A stretch of DNA of 64,000 nucleotides from Acytostelium subglobosum LB1 (lineage: Eukaryota > Evosea > Eumycetozoa > Acytosteliales > Acytosteliaceae), in NCBI RefSeq assembly GCF_000787575.1, contig NW_012236519.1, positions 62,001-126,000 on the forward strand, written 5' to 3'. Of this stretch, positions 20,747-32,511 are shown one piece after another (positions within the stretch are counted from its first letter, which is position 1; every line of letters begins with the position of its first letter). Under the pieces are notes generated by a model that was not told where the DNA came from, did not search any database, and worked only from the letters and a program-made list of their open reading frames with translations. Position numbers and translations under genes: made by a program.

Positions 20747-22016
20747 TTAGAAGTGAGTCTTGAGCAACTGTGTGACGATGGAGTGTCTAACAGTATCAAA
20801 GACGACGGATATATTCTGAGTGTCAGTTGCTGTGGTCACATGTGCTACAACGGTCTTGCCTACTGGTACTGGACGTAGGAATTGGTTGCGGATGAATTCC
20901 AGACTGTGCTCATAGTTGAGGCCACCAGTGTACTCGGGGAAGTAGTTGGACAGTGGCTCCTTGGTGATCTTCTCACGGAAGATATCATTCTTGTTGAGGA
21001 ACAGGATGAAGGACGTGTTGACAAAGTACTTGTTGTTGACAATCTCGGTCCACAGCTTGACGCTGTCGTGCATTCTGTTGGTAGCGCCATCCTCTATTAG
21101 GTTCATATTGTAGTCTCCAAGGGCCACGCAGTATATTATAGTCTTGACGTCCTCAAAGTAGTGGATCCATTTCTTTCGCTCGTTCTTCTGACCGCCCACA
21201 TCCAGCAAACGGAACCTGACACTGTCCACACTAAAGACAGTCTCCTTCATTCCAGTAGTTCTCTGGCGGCACTTCAAAATATCCTCTTGTGTTGGAACAT
21301 ATAGTTCTCCAGCTATTCTCTGTACATTATCCAGTGCACTATTTAGTTGGAATAATAGATTGGATGAATATAAGAGTTAATAAATATTAATATTTTTTTG
21401 GATCACGTGACTGATTTGGATTGTCACGTGATTGGTCACATGACCGCTTTCCATATAAAATTAATATGGCTATAGGATAATTGTACTTACAATGAAGCTA
21501 CCTCTGGTAAGTTGAACTCATGTCTATAATTGTTGAAAGCATCTCTAACTGATGAATCAAGCCATAAACTGGTAATATCATTACACATATTCTCAGTTAA
21601 TGGCAGTTCATATGGATTACAGTTGGAATAGAAGTTGGCCTTGTCCTAAAGAATGAGTTCATTAATGAATGAAGATTATTGATTAGTATGTGGACAGTCC
21701 AATTCAAGTCTTGGATACTTGTACATACTGTTAGATCAGAGGAAACTCGAAGTTGGTAGTTCTCTAGATTGCGTAGTAATAGTTGGAGACATTGTAGGAC
21801 GTTTGATTGCATGATGTCTTTGAAGGTTCTCAGCTCCTCGTCATCAAAGCCTTTGGTATGAATGAATCGCATTTGTTTGGCAATAGTTGACTTTCCAGAA
21901 TCACCAGCACCAAGTATCAACAACTTGATCTCTCTATCTTGATTCCTACGGTCCACCGCAATCTCCTTGTCAATCAGCTGACTGGATTTGCTCATAGTAC
22001 TACCATTACAGCCCAT
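20747..22016 (-). CDS. Heterotrimeric G protein alpha subunit
   Basis: Three exons: 21729-22016, 21491-21645 and 20747-21338, giving 344 residues. The N-terminal MGCNGS provides Gly2 for myristoylation and Cys3 for palmitoylation. GTPase motifs are complete: P-loop GAGDSGKST, switch I CRQRTTGM with the catalytic Arg in place, switch II DVGGQKNERKKW with the catalytic Gln, NKNDIF for guanine specificity, and TTATDT in the TCAT position. The C-terminus ends QLLKTHF and lacks the Cys used by pertussis toxin. G alpha subunits couple seven-helix receptors such as cAMP receptors to effectors in chemotaxis and development. Which of the roughly dozen dictyostelid G alphas this is cannot be settled by eye. 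Confidence 0.95.
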
Positions 22017-23983
22017 CTTTTAATGTATTGTTATATATATTTGACTAAGTATGGATATAATTGTTAATTAATTATTTGATTGATTGATCGATTAAAGTTA
22101 ATGTTGGAGAAACAGTGAATATTGTGAATCAATAATTTAACTTAACAACAATAATGTATGTTTGGAAGATATAATAGTGCACTTAAGCTATTATTGATGG
22201 ATGTGGAAGAAACAAAATATCTCCGCATCCATGAGTTGGAGACGGAGGTGATCACTCACTCCACACTCCATGAAACGAAACGAATAAAGTCATCCATCTC
22301 GAGAAAAACTATCAAACCCTACAAAAAAATATCTAATATCTAGTATGATTTCGAAGTGTGTGGACGGACCAGGCTAGGGTCGCGGGTCCCGTGATCCATC
22401 AATATCGCGTTATGAAGAGAGGGGGGTAAATAATAGATGGTACATACCATCTATTCTAGATGGTTGATGGTTGGTTTGTAGTTGGTGTTGGTGCCAACAG
22501 GTCTGCAGGTGGTCGGGAGCATAAGCAACGACATCACATGCGGGCCACATTAACTGTATCTCTCTTGACCTACCCTTGGCACCACCTTGCGACTATCATT
22601 CTACACCTCCCGATGTGGACAGTCGGCTCGCAAATCATAATCGATGACACTCTGTGACCCCCCCTCCCCATTTATAGTGTTGACATAGGGTTACCCTACT
22701 TTGACAATAAATGATTGATGGACTGATTGTTGGATAGATTTGGGTTTGGTTGGGCTTGGGGTTGGGCTATGGTGTGTGGGTGATTCATTGATTGATTGTT
22801 TGATTGATTGTGTGTATTTGTTTACCTTTTGTTTAAGTCTATTTCTTGAGTATAAGATTTATGTAATATATTTGTAAGATTGATTACTTTGTGGAAGATG
22901 TGGAGAAGAGTTCAAATCAACAACAGCTTGATATTGAGATATGTTGACGTTAGAAGTAAAGATCGTTTGTGTTGTTGTTGCTATCTAATAATAATAATGT
23001 AAACTTGCTATGAGGTGATATTGATTACACCAAATAATATTAATATGGTGTTTGGATGTTAACATGAACCACCTCATTATTAACAACAACTTTCACATCC
23101 CTCAATCAGTCATGTTCAGACAGTCCAATCATTCATCCTAGAAGAAGGAGCAGGAGGTAATCAATGTCAACAAACAGCATCAAGAAGAAGAAGTAAGGTT
23201 AAACCAGATGGATGTTGGGCATACCCTCTTATTACCTCCTGTTGCCTCCCATTGGCCTAAAGAGTGGACCTCCACTCCTGTCTTTCCATCAATCCGTTCT
23301 CTCTGTTCCGTGCACCCAAGATTGTCTTGAATGAATGATTGCGTAAACACAAGTTAGGGTACAGTAGTGGGGCATTTTTGCCAAATAATATCCTAGGCCA
23401 TGGCACCCCCTCGTCTCTGGCGACCTATGCCAGTTCGATTACCAAGATCACGCGTGGGATCCGTGCTTATTCATGAGAACTTGTGGGAATCAGCAATTTG
23501 CACAAATATCTTCATCACTCCACGTGCCCGCTCAAACCCACCCTTCCACTCGGTTTGGTAGCTTTGCGCGCATCCTGCAAAGGGGCGATTTGTGAGTGAA
23601 CAGGCTAGAGGTAGGTGTGTGCCCTCACCTTAAGGTGAAGTCAAGTATCTTCGCTTGCTTTAGTGTGTGTGTCGGTCCGAGTAGAAGAATGAACGAGTCC
23701 ACTTTGAGGTGAAGGTGCAAATATTGATCCATCATTGGATCACATCTAATGTGATCGACCCATGGGCATTTGTTGGGGTCCACCTGGACAAGTGATTGTC
23801 CCTGGGGTACTTCGTCAAGATGGCACGAACCAAGCTAAAGATGGACGTGAGTTCAATGTTGGGCAACAAGAATCAAGTAGGTTCATGGTTCCCAACGCAC
23901 CACCAATCATTGGGTGCGTAGTAGTAGTGCTCGCGCCATCTTATCGAATGAAATAATGAATGAATGATTGAATGAATTATGCT
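22017..23983. other. Gene-poor 2-kb stretch with several foldback sequences
   Basis: It lies upstream of G alpha and downstream of the RWD-like gene. The longest plausible frame (plus, 22158-22343, 61 codons) starts with an ATG and reads partly protein-like (MFGRYNSALKLLLMDVEET), but has no support. Composition alternates between AT-rich blocks and unusually GC-rich ones (22360-22400, 23390-23470, 23750-23940). Perfect palindromes occur at 22432-22455 and 23625-23638, and an 11-bp inverted repeat pairs 23151-23161 with 23231-23241. I see no tRNA or other known RNA. Confidence 0.4.
22432..22455. repeat. Perfect inverted repeat, 11-bp arms, 2-bp loop
   Basis: AATAGATGGTA is followed by CA and then by its exact reverse complement. 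Purpose unknown; it could extrude as a cruciform or serve as a dimeric binding site. Confidence 0.9.
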
Positions 23984-25312
23984 TTATGAGTTCTGAAGCA
24001 GACCTATCAAGTGTTGTATAAGTTGTGCCAAGTCGTATTTACAATCAGGTCGATGTACTTGAGTGTGTATAGAAGTGAGTTGATCGCTGCCAATGGCCTG
24101 ACCTTGCCTTTGTACACTGATCAGTCTGATGGCGCCAGTTGGATGCAGTGGATAGTCGTTGTCAAACTTGATTGTGCAGACGTGGCCAGTGCTCAGTGAT
24201 ACTTCGATTGTGAGTGATGACGGCACACCGGCCATCCGTCTGATCTGGTAGTGTTGTGAGACTTCCTTGATCTCTCGTTCGCGCTTGTAATGATTGGTCA
24301 GTGCAAATGTCATCTCTTCGACCAACGACGCCATCTCGCGCGCCTCTGACATGTCCTGTGCAAGGTGTTCCAGCTGGACTGGAGCCGGATTGATTTGGAT
24401 GCTCGTGATGGACTTGCGTGCGGGGTCCAGTCTCAGAGACACGGCGTGTGTGACATTGGCCACGCTCAGGTCGAATGTCACCTCGTTGGCAGTCATGTCC
24501 CTCAGACGTACGGCCTGCAACTTCTCCACCATCCTGATATAAGGTTGATACCACTCAATTGATGATGCCAGCTTGTCATTGATCGAGATGACCTCTCCAT
24601 TCTTTCGCTCCAACTCCTGTATCGACTGTTCAATCTCAAACATCTTGGCAAGTTGTTCATTGGCATCCGATACCAAATGTTGTAAGTTCTCTCTTTCCTT
24701 TTGAAGCTTGCCATCGGCTAAGGGTAGGGTACGGGGAGGGTACGGGGATGGTTAGAGTGGGATTATTCCAATATTGATTGAATGAATGAATGGATTGGTT
24801 ACCTTCAGCGACCAAATTAATGAATAGAACAACTTCAGTCATTAACTTGTTTGTTGTATCTTTGAGCTCTTTGAACTCCTTCTTGCCCTTGGCTATTGAC
24901 GACTCGAGCTGTGTGACAGCCTGTTGTGATGGCGATGTGAGTTGTTGGGAGTCCAATGCCATGATTGATTGAATGAACTGCTGTTTACTACCAGTCTCTA
25001 TATAATTGAACTTTAATTGAACAAAGCATTCCTGTATATTTGCCAAGTCTCTCTCTACATTTGACAACTTCTTCTTATCAATATCATTCAAATAATTAAA
25101 TAGATTCTTGTGTACATCATTTATAATACTATTATTATTAAGTGTTAGTTAACATTATATGTTCATTCATACAATCATTCAATCATTATAATGACTTACG
25201 TTTGGTACTTTGTAATATCGAATGGAAGTGATATTGTTGATGATGTTGTTGATTCAATCATCATAGTTGATGAATCATTCATTTGTGTTGAGGTATTATT
25301 AATATCAATCAT
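23984..25312 (-). CDS. Coiled-coil protein with RWD-like C-terminal region, kinetochore candidate (KNL1/Spc25-like)
   Basis: Three exons: 25200-25312, 24803-25128 and 23984-24717, giving 390 residues. The first 40 residues are Ser/Thr-rich. Residues about 40-190 are strongly helical with heptad-like spacing, including a KGKKEFKELKDTTNKLMTEV segment. After EWYQPYIRMVEKLQAVRL, a predicted alpha/beta region begins (VTFDLSVANV, SLRLDPARKSITSIQINPA) and then a second one (SLTIEVSLSTGHVCTIKF, DYPLHPTGAIRLISVQ). A coiled coil leading into one or two RWD folds is the layout of Spc24, Spc25 and KNL1 C-termini. The assignment is by fold pattern only and could be wrong. It is divergent from PSMB4. Confidence 0.6.
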
Positions 25313-25612
25313 TGTTTGTTTGAATGTCTGTTTGTTTGTTATATGTTATATATTATTGTACAAGTATATGATTGATTGAATGAATGAATGAAGTATCTCT
25401 TTGTTCTCAATAACTTCAATTTGGCGCGAAGTTTGAATCAAATCAAATTTACGAAGTTCGTTGTAGTGAAGTTCATTCCAAAATAAAATTAAATGGAGAA
25501 GTGCGATGTTCACAAAGTTGATGATCAACACACCAAACTTAATCAATCACACATTCATTCATTCAAACAAATACTCAATATACTAATAATAATAATATAA
25601 TATATATACATT
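25313..25612. promoter_or_regulatory. Divergent promoter: RWD-like gene / PSMB4
   Basis: 300 bases between divergent starts, AT-rich with ATTC arrays. It contains TTTGGCGCGAAG near 25420-25431, which resembles an E2F/DP site (TTTSGCGC). That would suit a cell-cycle gene such as the kinetochore candidate; this is inference from a motif match. Confidence 0.4.
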
Positions 25613-26641
25613 ATGTCAATAAATCAATCAAAGCATTTCAGATACCCAGTGTTTGGACAGGTCGACTACTTCAGCAGACAGCAACCATCCTATCACGCTG
25701 AGCCAGTGCACAGCCCAGAGGATGCCAAGAAGAAGACACAGTATGTTAAGTTAATATTTGATTTATTGATTGATTGAACGAACGATTTATTAATATATAT
25801 TAATATATATAATATAGGGACCCAATCGTTACAGGTACATCAGTGATCGCTATTAAATATAATGGTGGAGTTGTTATGGGTACCGATACACTTTGCTCCT
25901 ATGGCTCTCTGGCTAGATTCAACAATATACCTAGAATGAGGAAGTTTGGCTCCAATGTAATCGTTGGCTTTGGTGGCGAATACAGTGACTTCCAATCATT
26001 GTCTCAAACACTCGATGACTTGGTGTACGTATCATCACTTTGATTGATTGATTGATTGATCAAACATGTCTGATTGAATGATTGAATGACACTAACTATT
26101 ACATTATATTCAATTAGTATTGAGGACTCTTGTATAGATGATGGATCAAAGCTTAGCCCAAGCGAGGTCTACAGCTACTTGGCACGTGTTATGTATAATA
26201 GAAGAAACAATGGCGATCCATTGTGGAACAACCTCATCATCATTGGACACAACAACAACAAGAGCTTCTTGGGCAAGGTCGATCTCGTCGGTACTTCCTT
26301 TGTCGATGACTTCATTTGCACCGGTTACGGACAACACATGGCACTGCCACTGCTCCGCAAGGCCTACAGAGAGGACCTCACCCTCGACGACGCCATGAAG
26401 TTGATCCAAGACTGTCTGCGTGTTCTCTTCTACCGTGATGCCAGATCATCAAAGAGAGTATGTTTGGTCGCTGACAGACTTTTCTGCCTCAGGCATGCCA
26501 CTAACACATCGTCCTCATTATATCTAGATCCAACTCTCTATTGCCAACGCCACTGGTTTGGAGATTACAGAGCCAATCGAGTTGGATACATTCAACTGGG
26601 GCATTGGAGAGCCTGCTGTCAAGTCGTTCAGCGACATTTAA
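25613..26641 (+). CDS. psmB4: 20S proteasome subunit beta type-4 (beta7)
   Basis: Four exons: 25613-25740, 25818-26024, 26118-26457 and 26528-26641, giving 262 residues. A short propeptide precedes TGTSVIAIKYNGGVVMGTDT, then GSYGSLARF-like CSYGSLARFNNI, FGGEYSDFQ and LGKVDLVGTSF. These match the beta7/PSMB4 family, a non-catalytic ring subunit whose C-terminal tail clamps the two beta rings; here the C-terminus extends to VKSFSDI. Length agrees with human PSMB4 (264). Introns are 77, 93 and 70 bases. With PSMD11 at 61.6 kb this window carries two proteasome genes, but they are not adjacent. Confidence 0.96.
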
Positions 26642-26846
26642 ATGTTGTCGACAAGACGCCCGCGTTAGGGAGGGGAGGGCACTCACTCAGCCGACCCTGA
26701 CCCTTACCTTCCCCATCCCATCCCACACCATCCTCTATCCTTCTCTCTGTCATCCTTCCCCTCCTCAAAGTATTAATAAACAAAGGCAATGCCAACCAAT
26801 GGCATGAGGCTAAAATGTACATCTTGGCGCTGACGACTATACAATA

Positions 26847-27880
26847 CTAGTCGTCAACTGCTGCGTCCGCAATAGTCGTTGAGGCGGATGCCTCGCCAGC
26901 GACTGCGGTCGGTTTGTAGTTTATTCGGATAAAGTCTCGAGAACGAAGGTCAGCCTGGCGCACTGGCTCGGGGATGCGATTGGTAGTGGTGCACGCTGCC
27001 ACCACCTTCAGACAGCTGTCCAGCGAGAGACGATGTCCAATCGAGACAAAGATTGCGTTTGTACTGTTGCTGTGACTGATGACGGCTGCTCCCCATACCT
27101 TGCCACTGTCGCCACGCAACAAAAGATGATCGCCGCCTTGCTTGCAGGTGGCGGCCACGTCGGCCTTGACCTGCTTGGTGAGCATGCCATCGACACAGAA
27201 GAACGTCTTGCCAATGCCGATCGTGGGCAGGTCGGTCAGCACGCCCAGCTGGCAGGCCAGACCAAAGGCGCGGGGATGCAACAAACCATTGCCATCGACC
27301 AGAATCACTTGAGGGAAGATTTCCGGGCGCTCAGTGCGCACCTTCTCGATCAAATGGATCAGTGATGGACACTCCCTAAACGCCAGGAAACCGGGAATAT
27401 ACGGCAGGTCCAGTTTAACAAACATCATCTCCTCGTGAATCACCTTCAATCCTGGCAATTCCAATATCACAATGGATGCACAAGCATCCTCTACATTGTC
27501 CTTTACAAAGCTAATATCTACACCTGCCACATATCTCAATGGACGTTGTTGTTGTGTGGTGGTGGTTGTCTCTGTTGTCGATTGTGTTGTGGATGTTGAA
27601 GTCGTTGTTGTGGCTGTAGATGTTGTTATAGTTGAGTTGGCGTCTGAATCTGGTTGTGTTTGAGGCAACTCAGATGTACCTGGTATAATAAAGTCGACTC
27701 TGTCTGTTTCACAATGTCTCTGCTTCAGTTCATTCTGTATTCTATATTCATTGTATAAAGTGCGTTAGGTTTGATTGATCATCCATGGGCCTCGTCTGAT
27801 TGAGTTGATTGATTGATCGATCAATAATACCTTTTCCATTCCTCTTCGATTTCCTTGTGATCATGATTGTTGTTGTCCAT
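26847..27880 (-). CDS. endov: Endonuclease V (inosine-specific)
   Basis: Two exons, 27831-27880 and 26847-27741, giving 314 residues. The N-terminus has the family EEEWKRIQNELK helix. A Thr/Ser/Gln-rich insert follows (about 48-82). The catalytic core is intact: Asp92 in VAGVDISF, Glu140 in PGFLAFRE and Asp166 in ILVDGNG, with the LHPRAFGLACQLGV and PTIGIGK motifs. Endonuclease V cleaves the second phosphodiester bond 3' of inosine in DNA or, in animals, RNA. The C-terminal tail is Ala/Thr-rich and poorly conserved. It is convergent with PSMB4 and divergent from the ankyrin-like gene, with 238 bp between starts. Confidence 0.94.
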
Positions 27881-28118
27881 TATTTCTGTATGTATTGTTA
27901 TTGTTATTACTACAGATAGAGATAGAGATAGAGATAATAGAACGTCAAAGTCATTCAAACAACCCCCACCCAACATTGTCTCTTTAACAAGAATCTAGAT
28001 AAATTCTAAATTGGACTTGAAGGGAAGTTTACAAGAATGAAAGTGTGATGTGTCACAACATTGTTGTTCAATCATTATCTCTATCTTTATCTGTATCTAT
28101 ATCTATCTGTATCAGTGG

Positions 28119-31100
28119 ATGTTACAACAACAACAACTTCATATTGTTGTACATAAGGTGTTTCAACATAATGAACTATGTGAACGAATATTCAAACATG
28201 TCAATATGATCAATCGATATTTGATTGATAAGGCAATAGTGATCAGTTTGCCAAGTGGTGTTGACACTGTCTACAAGTCACAGATCAAAGGTAGACAACT
28301 ACTGGACAATGGCAGTCTAATACAAATGCTTAAATATCATGCCACTCAATACTTTGTACAAACATTCAATCAAACAGTCGGACAACTCGGACAGCAAGGC
28401 GACTTGTACCCACCCAACGAAACATTGTTATCGTCGGCAATCAAGTATAACAACACAGTGGCATTCAATCTATTGGTGAGCAATACGAACATGGCTTCAT
28501 TCAATGAAGCCTCGACCATCTTGGCACTCCGCTCATGCAACCTTGATATCCTCCAGGGCTACATCGCGATGAATGGCAATGGTTACTTGACCGCCGAATT
28601 CAAAGACCTGTGTCCGGCACTAGGCAGGGATTCACTCTCGTTCATTGAGCTGGCATTGCAGCACTTTGACATTGAGGGCGAGGCAGTGCTCGTGCTCAAC
28701 AAGCCTGGCATCCGCCTGGAAGTTGTGCGCTTGCTCCACCAGTACAACATACTCAATCAATCTGGTTGCCTGCTCACAGTCCTAAATAACGCGGCAAACA
28801 ACAACATGATCGACTGCGTGAGGTACATGATGGACAGCCTCCCAGCTGCCATGACGATGGCGAACAATATCCCCAAGAACTTACTCAAGATAAGTATCGA
28901 GGGCGGTTTCTCCGATATGTTTGAATATCTCACTGCGCTGCCAGGTATGAGCAATGTATTTGATGATCATCACTGGGGCAGTCCCGTATTCTCAAGATCA
29001 ATAGCCAATGGCCACGTAGACTTTGTCGAGCGCATCAAGCAATTATTCGTCCCTGGCCTAAGCACACCTTATTACATACAGAGATACACCAGTTATATTG
29101 ATGAGGCATTGAATATTAGGAGGCAACAGAATCTTGGCACAAGGGTAGACGATCCAATGTACATTGCATTGGCCAATGAAGATGTCGACAAGGTTCGCCA
29201 GATCCTTGATGGCCATGGTCAAAAAAAAGTCAAGGTATATCTTCGGCTAGAGACACATCCCAAGTTGTCCCTGCGCATGGTGGAGCTCCTCGTTGGTCAC
29301 GAATCATGCTCCTTGCAAATCACTGAGCAGGACATATCAAACATGATTCATGGTATCAATCGGCCTGGCAATGCCATCACAGAGGAGGCCGTCAAACTGA
29401 TCATACAATCATGTAACATCAAATCATCACACTATCACAATATTATGATGAGGCAAGCGACACGCGTGTCCTTGTCGCTCCTGGAGTTCCTACACAGTAC
29501 TCTTGGATGCTCATACACTCCAAGCATTCTGGTCGAGGCCATTCGCTATGGTCAAGCCGACATTATGGAACATCTCTATCAATTGCATCAAACCTGGATT
29601 GTTGATTCTCAAGATTCAATCGATGAGCTCATCACCAAAGGATCACTCCAGGCAATCAAGGTTCTGTTCAAATACAGAGAGTTGAGTGCTGAAGACGTGC
29701 CTAACACCCTCATCAAAGCAATCGATAACCCATCATCAGATGTATTCGAGTTCATCATTGACAACATCGAGCAACGACTGCGCTACGACTACACCACTGC
29801 TTCCGACTTGTTACAATCAATGGTCAACCGAGCATGTGAGATGGACAGACATCTGATATTGATGTCACTTCATCGACGCATCAACCGCGCCTTGCCCATG
29901 CCTTTCCTCAGCATCCTGGAGAATGCCTCCCAGGCTAATGCATATCATTCACTCGAGTACATCTTTGTGACAAACCCATCCGCATCTACCTTTGCCAACA
30001 TGACCAAACTGAACAGTCATCGCACGATCACTGCAATTCTACACGTTGCCTATGACCAAGGACATACCCGCATCATTTTAATGCTTGACAAACTCCTCAA
30101 AGACATTGCCGCCAACAAGAAGAGGTATGTACACATGTGGGGCCATCCCATCATTGACTAACGAAGCACACTATTCAATCAATCAATCTATCAATCAAGG
30201 AAACAAGATGTGTTGAATGATGAGACCGACTGCAATATGATTGAGTGCGCAGTGCCCGCTGCTCAATCACAGCGCATGGACACAGCTTTCCACACGTTGT
30301 TTAGAGACAAACGATTATGCATGATGATAATGGGCTACATGGGCAAGATTTATCGGACTTTGTTTGGTGGTGTCAAGCCAATCAAAGGACATGAGCTTCA
30401 GGCTAGTGATGAGCTCATGGACTATATTTGGAATGGCGCCTCATCATGGTTCATCGACGCCTATAACACTGTCGCGAGCACATATCCACCCAACAAAAAG
30501 ATGATCGAAGTGGCTATGTGCCAATCGGACACCAACGCACTCGAGCGCCTCCTTGCCAACCCCAACATGACGTTGGATGACCATCCCGACTCACACAACA
30601 CTCCTCGATATCTGGCACTCAACCTGTCTAGGACGACCAAGTCATGCGAGTCACTCGCCGAGTTGTTGACAATCTATATGGACATCACTTGTCGTGCACA
30701 CCTGGACATCAGTGGAAGAACTATGTTGTTTATACAGCGACCTGCATTCATTCGTGCACTACTCAAGGTTGGAGCCACAATCGAACGACCAGACGACGAT
30801 AAAAACAGTCTGCAACATATGATGGACTCGTGGCTAATTGATCCGTGGGGTCTGGAGATGATCCAATTGCTAAACGACAACTCTTTGCTCTCACCCTATC
30901 ATCTGAGAGAGCTGCTAACCATTGCAGTGAGACACAGTGCCACGCCAATAGTCAAGTATCTACTCGACATTGGTATCGTCAACAGAGAAGAAGAAGAAGA
31001 AGAATCTGATGTAGAACAATCACAACCAATCATTGTATCCGCGGCAGAGTCCGGGGATATGGATATTTTAGACCTTGTGCTCACAGTGACACCTCACAAA

Positions 31101-32459
31101 CAAATTCCTCGTCGTGACTGGGAGGATGCATTTTGCAAGGCAGCAAGCGGCGGTCATACATCAGTGGCCATCAAGATTTATGATCTCATAAACTTACAAC
31201 TCCCAGGATTCGCACGTCCACTCAAAGCCCTCAGCATGGCCCTCGCGGCTGGCCACCTCGACATTGTCAACTTCATCATCGATGCACCTCTTCCCATCAT
31301 GGACGACGATGATGATGATGATGGATTCAACGAAGATGGAGAAGACAAATATTTGATCGTTGACATCCATCATAGTATCCTCTCTCAAAGACTCATTCGG
31401 AAACTACTTTCAATCCCCAGCTTAACTTGCAGGTTCGACAAGGTTATGGCACGAGCCATATTGAAAGGCGATCGAGAACTCATCAATATGTTGGAGCTCA
31501 ACGAACAAAAGAAGTTCCAGACTGACTACAGAGTGGCAATGGGCACAGCGGCAATAGTTGGCGACGACACCACAGTCAAGATGATCATTGAGAAGAGACG
31601 TAGATGGTCACCACTCGGTCGTCTAAGGGACAAGGATCACGACCCTGACGATGACACTGGCAGTGTGTTGGATTCTAGTGGCGACAACGAGGACGATGAC
31701 GACAACAATGACGATGACGAAGATGAGAAACCAATATGGAATTACATTCAACCATCAGTCGGACACCTGTTGATCAAGGAGAGTCCCATCACCAATTCCG
31801 ACTACGAGGTGTGTGAAGTGATTGACTCATTTGACAAGCCAAACAGCAAGATGACCGAGGAGCTTGCATTGGAGTTCATCAAATCCTTTCTTGATAACAC
31901 GCCTGGCAGTCACATTGACTTTACCCAGGTCCTGGGTAAAGCTGCCACCAAGTCATTGGCATTCATCAAACCACTCCACGAGTACTTGCTTGGGAAGACC
32001 AATAATGGAAGCCTCTATTCCTATCAGTCCAAACTATTCAAATTGATAATTGAGCAGTGTTCAGCACGTGGCGACATAGCTGCCATCGAGTATCTATTGG
32101 GTGCACAAATGGATGCTCTCATACTCAGGAAGAACTTGCAGTTGGTAGTGGACAGTGCATGTAACTGTGACCAAGTCGATTTACTCAAGTTTGTTCACAC
32201 TCGATGGGCCTTGTCCAATGCTCCACAACATGGACAACAACATGGGCAACTAGTACCATCACTCAAGAGCTTGTATTCGGCGGCAGACATCAACAAGTAC
32301 AATGTTCTGTCCTATCTCATTGGGGATACACAATCACCTGGTCCACTCTTAACATCAATGGAGCCACTACATCTCACAAGAGCACTAAAGTTGATAAGAC
32401 AACAAGCTTATGACACTGGATGCATGAGGATCATAAGGATGTGCAATAAAGTACTCTAA
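28119..32459 (+). CDS. Ankyrin-repeat-like dictyostelid protein made of two homologous units
   Basis: Two exons, 28119-30124 and 30200-32459, giving 1421 residues; the intron has a GTATGT donor, a GACTAAC branch site and AAG acceptor. Each exon encodes one copy of the same plan: an N-terminal helix pair (KVFQHNELCERIFKHV in the first; LFRDKRLCMMIMGYMG in the second) followed by many degenerate 30-35-residue helical repeats like ankyrin (NGHVDFVERIKQ, AAGHLDIVNFIIDAP, SGDMDILDLVL). Large families of such F-box-like/ankyrin proteins are known in dictyostelids and their roles are mostly unknown. The second unit contains acidic Asp/Glu-rich loops. The ATG at 28119 is the first in frame; upstream sequence in frame looks like leader. 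It might be two genes if the intron call is wrong, because the second exon has an ATG at 30237. Confidence 0.82.
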
Positions 32460-32511
32460 TCGAGATAATTTAAATATTAAATATATTGTATTATTATTAT
32501 TATTATTATGT

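Noticed and set aside
23754-23956. Plus-strand ORF of 64 codons (starting MGICWGPPGQ)
   Set aside because: It ends in spacer-like sequence, matches no family I know and lies in a GC-rich block with no flanking exon signals.
30200-32459. Second ankyrin-like unit as an independent gene starting at 30237
   Set aside because: The 75-base spacer has donor, branch site and acceptor in phase with both units, so a single spliced gene is the better reading, though not proven.
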